A stretch of 64,000 nt of DNA from Adiantum capillus-veneris (lineage: Eukaryota; Streptophyta; Polypodiopsida; Polypodiales; Pteridaceae): assembly GCA_014529385.2 (NCBI GenBank), contig CM043952.1, positions 150,935,057 to 150,999,056 on the forward strand, written 5' to 3'. The translations under genes were made by a program, and so were the position numbers. The notes below the pieces were generated by a model. The model had not been told where the DNA came from. It did not search any database and saw nothing but the letters and a program-made list of their open reading frames with translations. Positions 59,778-64,000 of the stretch are shown piece by piece. The stretch's first letter is position 1, and every line of letters starts with the position of its first letter.

Positions 59778-61992
59778 AATAAGGGTGAAATAGAGTGCAT
59801 AGGGACATGAGAAGATGACAACAGAGAATCTTTAAATGCCCATCTATATGGAGCAGGCAACCATGTATTAATGCAATCACAAAATCTGGGTATACCATAA
59901 CATCAAAAAAGCTTGTGGCAAAACAACTAGCACAGCACTGGACCCTGTGTAGGGATCGACCGGTCCACCCATCCACTTTTGCTCTACTACGGACAGAGAG
60001 AATTTCACTTCTTTAAGAGCGAGCCAGAACACCTCCAACCTACCTGAGCCAGACATAGGCTGAGGCTACTTTGCCTCCCTCCATGAACCCGAGCTCTGAA
60101 AGGATCCCAAATACCAGCAGGTGGTAGGGTATCTACACCAACCATACCAGTTTAGGCGCCATGCCTCTTTGATGCCTAGCATCGGGTGTTTAGAAAAGCC
60201 AAGGCAAGATCCCCGACATGTTAGCCGTGTAGGTCATTCAACCCCCGACGCACTAACCATGTAGATGAGCCTAACAAAAAGAAGAAGACCTAGAGTACAA
60301 TACCCCCGATCCAGCAAAGCCCCAGGTCAGCGACCCTTTAGTTTAAGGCTAAGTGATGTAGGTGATCATAGTCTTATAGCGATGCTACCATGAGAAACAT
60401 AACACATGAGTCCAATCACAATAGCCTTCCCCAATGCATTAACAATCCTTTTCCAAATAGTTAGACTACTATACAGGATCTCTGCCCTTACACGTCTACC
60501 ATAAACCATCTTGATCACTTCATGATCCAATCCAAAAAAACCATAAACCATAATTTGATTACATCACATGAGTGAACACTCCACCCCACTTGGGTGAGGC
60601 ACGACCAATCCTGCATAACCACTTTAGAACATAACATGGCTGCAAAAATTTTGACAGCATTTCGGCAGCATAAACATATCTCAAAAAAAAAACCATAAGC
60701 CACACCGGCTTCCACCATAAAATTTCAACCATAATCCATGAGTGAATCTTAGCCCTTAACCATAAATCATAATCACATTGAACCAACTCCCACACTTGGA
60801 GTTTGACCCATCTCTTGCAATCGATCGGAGTCTACACACATGTGACCCTTAAGATGTGATTCTTTCATGCATAAAAAGAGTCCAACCACCAACTAATCAT
60901 GATATAAAAATCCAATTTTGACAACATCCAACCATGCAAAGTTGATGCATCACATCTGCATTCACCACTCTAGCACATAGAGCTAGTTTTGACCTGGAAA
61001 GGTGAAAAGCATTCATAACTATGCATATGAGGCATCCACATCAATCTATGAGTTCCCATACATCATATGATAACATTCAACACCATAAACATGATGCAAA
61101 ACAACTCCGACCTTTAGGTCAACCATAAACCATAACTTCACACATATGCAAAAAATATTTTTTAAACATTTTTGGGAGCATGCAAAATATGTAAATAAAA
61201 GTATTTGACCCCAAACCAATGCATCAAATTCAGCTCCATAATATAGACTATCACTCCATCACATTACTTTGACCACATGGTACTCACACAACAAACGGTA
61301 ACCCTAAAAGAAAGTCGCTTTATTCATATTTGAATATGCGGTTTGGGGTGTTTAACCATATACTCCCACACGAGTTTATGGCCATCTAATAATTGAAATC
61401 AACTCACCAAAACAAACCATGAAACATATCAAAACAGCTCGGTTAACTCGTGACGTCATATGGTATCCCCCCCCTTGATAGTACTCCTATGCGTGTAGGT
61501 AAAACCGATAATAGAGTGATTAATAACTCGCATTACCGAAGTAATAACACAGACCTAAATTTATTTATCATCAAGATTTTCAATTGGTTAAGTGGGTTTG
61601 CCCATCCGGTGAATCTATATAGTGGTTCTCCAAGGAACCTGGAGTCAAAAATATTTGGTTAATGGGCAGCAATCTGTTTTTTGACCATATCTCTTAGTTC
61701 GTGCGTGTTTCTCACATGACATCAAAGAGAGAAATTTTATCTCTGGTATAAAGGGTTCGGGCTGATTCATAATAGTTTATGATTTATGACCAAAACAATA
61801 TTCCTACCGCCTCTATAACATGAAACAAAAAGCGCTTTTTATGCACGTGCGTGATCATAAACGCATCATATGCATAAATCACCATGTTAAACATGATGAA
61901 ATAATCGTGGGGCAACTTTGTATGTACTTGGTTGATCCATTCATGCACTTGTATGCGAAAAAAATCACCGAGAGGGTGACTACGTAGAAAAA

Positions 61993-62035
<43 letters not shown>

Positions 62036-62239
62036 GACTATGGAGTTTAGAGTTTCTCACCGTGTTTTAGAATCTATTTGGGGCTGTTGAAAGGCTTCTT
62101 GCTTTGCCGCAAGAGAGCGGTGATGAGAGCTACGTAGAGGTATCCTCCATGAAAGCTTCTGGAGAGGGTGTACACCGTGAAACAAGAAAGAAGATAATAA
62201 GCGAGTAGAGAGAGATAGAGAGAGAGAGAGTATCCTTCT

Positions 62240-62271
<32 letters not shown>

Positions 62272-62941
62272 AGAGCTTATGGAGATGGTGATGAAGAGGT
62301 TGCACCACTCCGTATAATAGATAGGTAATTCTGATGTCAAGGAAAGAGAGCTTCCGCCTATGAGAGTGTATCCATGTGTCTTCAAGTGAAGGGAGAGAGG
62401 TCTTTATATAGGCTCCCAAGGCCAAAAGCACAAGCCAAGAATAGAGTGAGCAAAGAGAGACAAGTTCCATACGCGTTCGCGGCTTTTTTTTTTTTTAATT
62501 AAATTTTTTTTCCCTTGAGGACACAGATCTCGATGTGTGATTTTCAGTCTCTAAGAAGAAGCTTGACTTCCAAGAAAAGAGTTCTAAACTAAACTCCTCT
62601 CTTTTCTAAAAAGACTCTTTCTTTCCTAAAAACAAGCCTTTTCTTTTTGGTGGTCAACTCTCCCACTTACCATTCAATTTTTACAGCAAATTGACCATCT
62701 GAGCAGTATTTGGCCAACTAATGGAAATCGTAGCTACACTACGCCACACCATAATATCCCGACATAATTATGACTTTCCAATACTGTCAATCAAGCATCT
62801 TAAATCAAAATTTGGTGAAATAGATATTGAAAGTTATTTTTCTTATTTTTAGAAGGGACCCAAAAATTGGGGATCTTACAGTCAGCATTAGCAAGAGCTA
62901 GGAACCTTATTCATGAGGCAAGTAAAATTTCATATTTGAAA

Positions 62942-62992
62942 GGACCAGATTAAAGGCAGCCATCCAAGAACGAAAAGCCAAACATTAATCCA
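62942..62992 (+). repeat. dispersed repeat copy 2
   Basis: GGACCAGATTAAAGGCAGCC and the following bases match 58913-58965; same orientation, 4 kb apart. Confidence 0.75.
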
Positions 62993-64000
62993 GCTAGTGT
63001 ATGCACAAGAACTTTCTTTAGAATCCAAGTAATACTTGAAGTTCCAGCCGTAGAGAAAGCAAGCCCCAATCTAGTGAGATGTTCTCCTCAGAAAAGCCAA
63101 GTAAAATGGAAAAAGGAGGCAGTAAATTCTGCCTATAACTTTACTCTCATCGTGTGGTGAATGAAGTCAGCAAGATTGGATAGTTCAGTGAAGAAAGCAG
63201 GCCACCTCAAACCATACCCAGATATGGCCAGTTTATGAGAGTAGAATCTAGTCCAAAAAAAGGACTAGCAACATCCAAAGACCAAGATAAGAATACCAAG
63301 TGAACAAGTCTATTCTTTAACCAACAACCATTCAAGCAGTAGCTAATCAACCCTCTTTTTTAAAAAAATCAATAACCCTAAATAGAATCTATTTGATTTC
63401 ATAAGGCCAATTAGCATCTGTCAGCAAGGAATTAAAGTCTTATTAGTATTTTACAAATGCCAGCTTAGAGCAAAAGTCGGTAAAAACACTTCATCTTTTC
63501 CTTGCATGCAGCAACCAACAGGGACAGAAAACATCTCTTTGAGAATCAACATTTTAAGCCAAGAAAAACCTATCATAATCATCCAATCTTTTAATACAGA
63601 GCTAGAGATTATCTAAAACTGAGCTTTTGAGTGAAATATAGAACCTGTGAGCAAATGTAATCCCAAAAAATCCTCCAAAGTGCCAGGGGAAATCCAAGCA
63701 CAACTCCAATATCTTCTTACTCTCTCTTTCCCCCTTTTTTTAACAGTACAACCAAGTTGATCATATCAAGTTGTTTTTTAAGTTGCAAGGGATGCAACAA
63801 TTCAATGCCCAAAACCTAAACCATAACCGCTTTCCCTGTATGCTAAAAGGAAAAAGACAAAAAAAAAACCAGGTCTAAGTGAAGGGAGAAGAGTCCCTCA
63901 CCTTAATATAGGGGCAATGGATGAGTATGTGTCAATGAAGAAGCATGTCAGCAGTCGTCACCCAAAAATATGACAGGTATGGCCATACCATGCAAGCTCC

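Larger units (their letters stand above)
57051..64000. other. non-coding DNA, no gene recognised
   Basis: Contains (GT)n at about 57642-57714, (GA)n at 59718-59773 and 61993-62031, and a pair of dispersed related segments (58913-58965 and 62942-62992). A GGGGATCTTACA end at 62880 looks like an LTR terminus but has no partner. ORFs are short and low complexity. Confidence 0.6.

Noticed and set aside
62860-62880. GGGGATCTTACA as the end of an LTR retrotransposon
   Set aside because: No matching second LTR, primer site or purine tract was found within the window.

Overview
The window looks like intergenic, transposon-packed DNA of a land plant with a large genome. The only intact host gene I can support encodes a plant-type DCD (Development and Cell Death) domain protein (8465-10255, + strand, five coding exons, 282 aa). 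The retroelements are plant types, with primer sites for tRNA-Asp and initiator tRNA-Met. Long (CT)n, (GT)n, (TA)n and poly-G/poly-C tracts are everywhere. I cannot fix the species; a fern or other repeat-rich non-model plant would fit.

Layout: 1-4718 is the internal part of an Athila/Tat-like Ty3/gypsy element on the minus strand, cut by the window edge. 4723-8400 is mostly non-coding with a 240-bp inverted-repeat element. 8465-10255 is the DCD gene, with a foldback element in intron 3. 13625-29248 is a Ty1/copia-type element on the minus strand, with 185/187-bp LTRs, an iMet primer site, gag-protease, a remnant of the RT end and a near-matching 5-bp target duplication. Its leader is split by an 11.7-kb DNA transposon at 16554-28262. 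29249-32029 holds a frameshifted ribosomal-L1-domain pseudogene. 32030-52949 is a tandem satellite of about 590 bp, interrupted by three insertions: a gypsy element (32210-38060, TSD TAAAA), an 8.2-kb TIR transposon (41355-49578, TSD TTTG) and an AT-rich segment (51376-52626). 52950-57050 is a 5'-truncated gypsy element whose RNase H is split by a 578-bp foldback MITE. 57050-64000 shows no gene.

The highlight is the 11.7-kb transposon. It has 39-bp imperfect terminal inverted repeats and four genes in the order A> <B C> <D. A is a DDE-like transposase. B and D are proteins I do not recognise. C joins a histone H3-like domain with CENH3-like features, a Ulp1/C48-type protease domain, an acidic linker and an FCP1/NIF-like HAD phosphatase domain. 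A mobile element carrying a histone H3 variant fused to a SUMO-protease-like domain and a CTD-phosphatase-like domain is, as far as I know, undescribed. The foldback MITE at 56093-56670 shares its terminal bases and may be a non-autonomous relative.

Most other coding remnants are decayed: frameshifts and stops occur in both gypsy pol genes, the copia gag, the second transposase and its accessory ORF. The reading frames inside microsatellites are artefacts.
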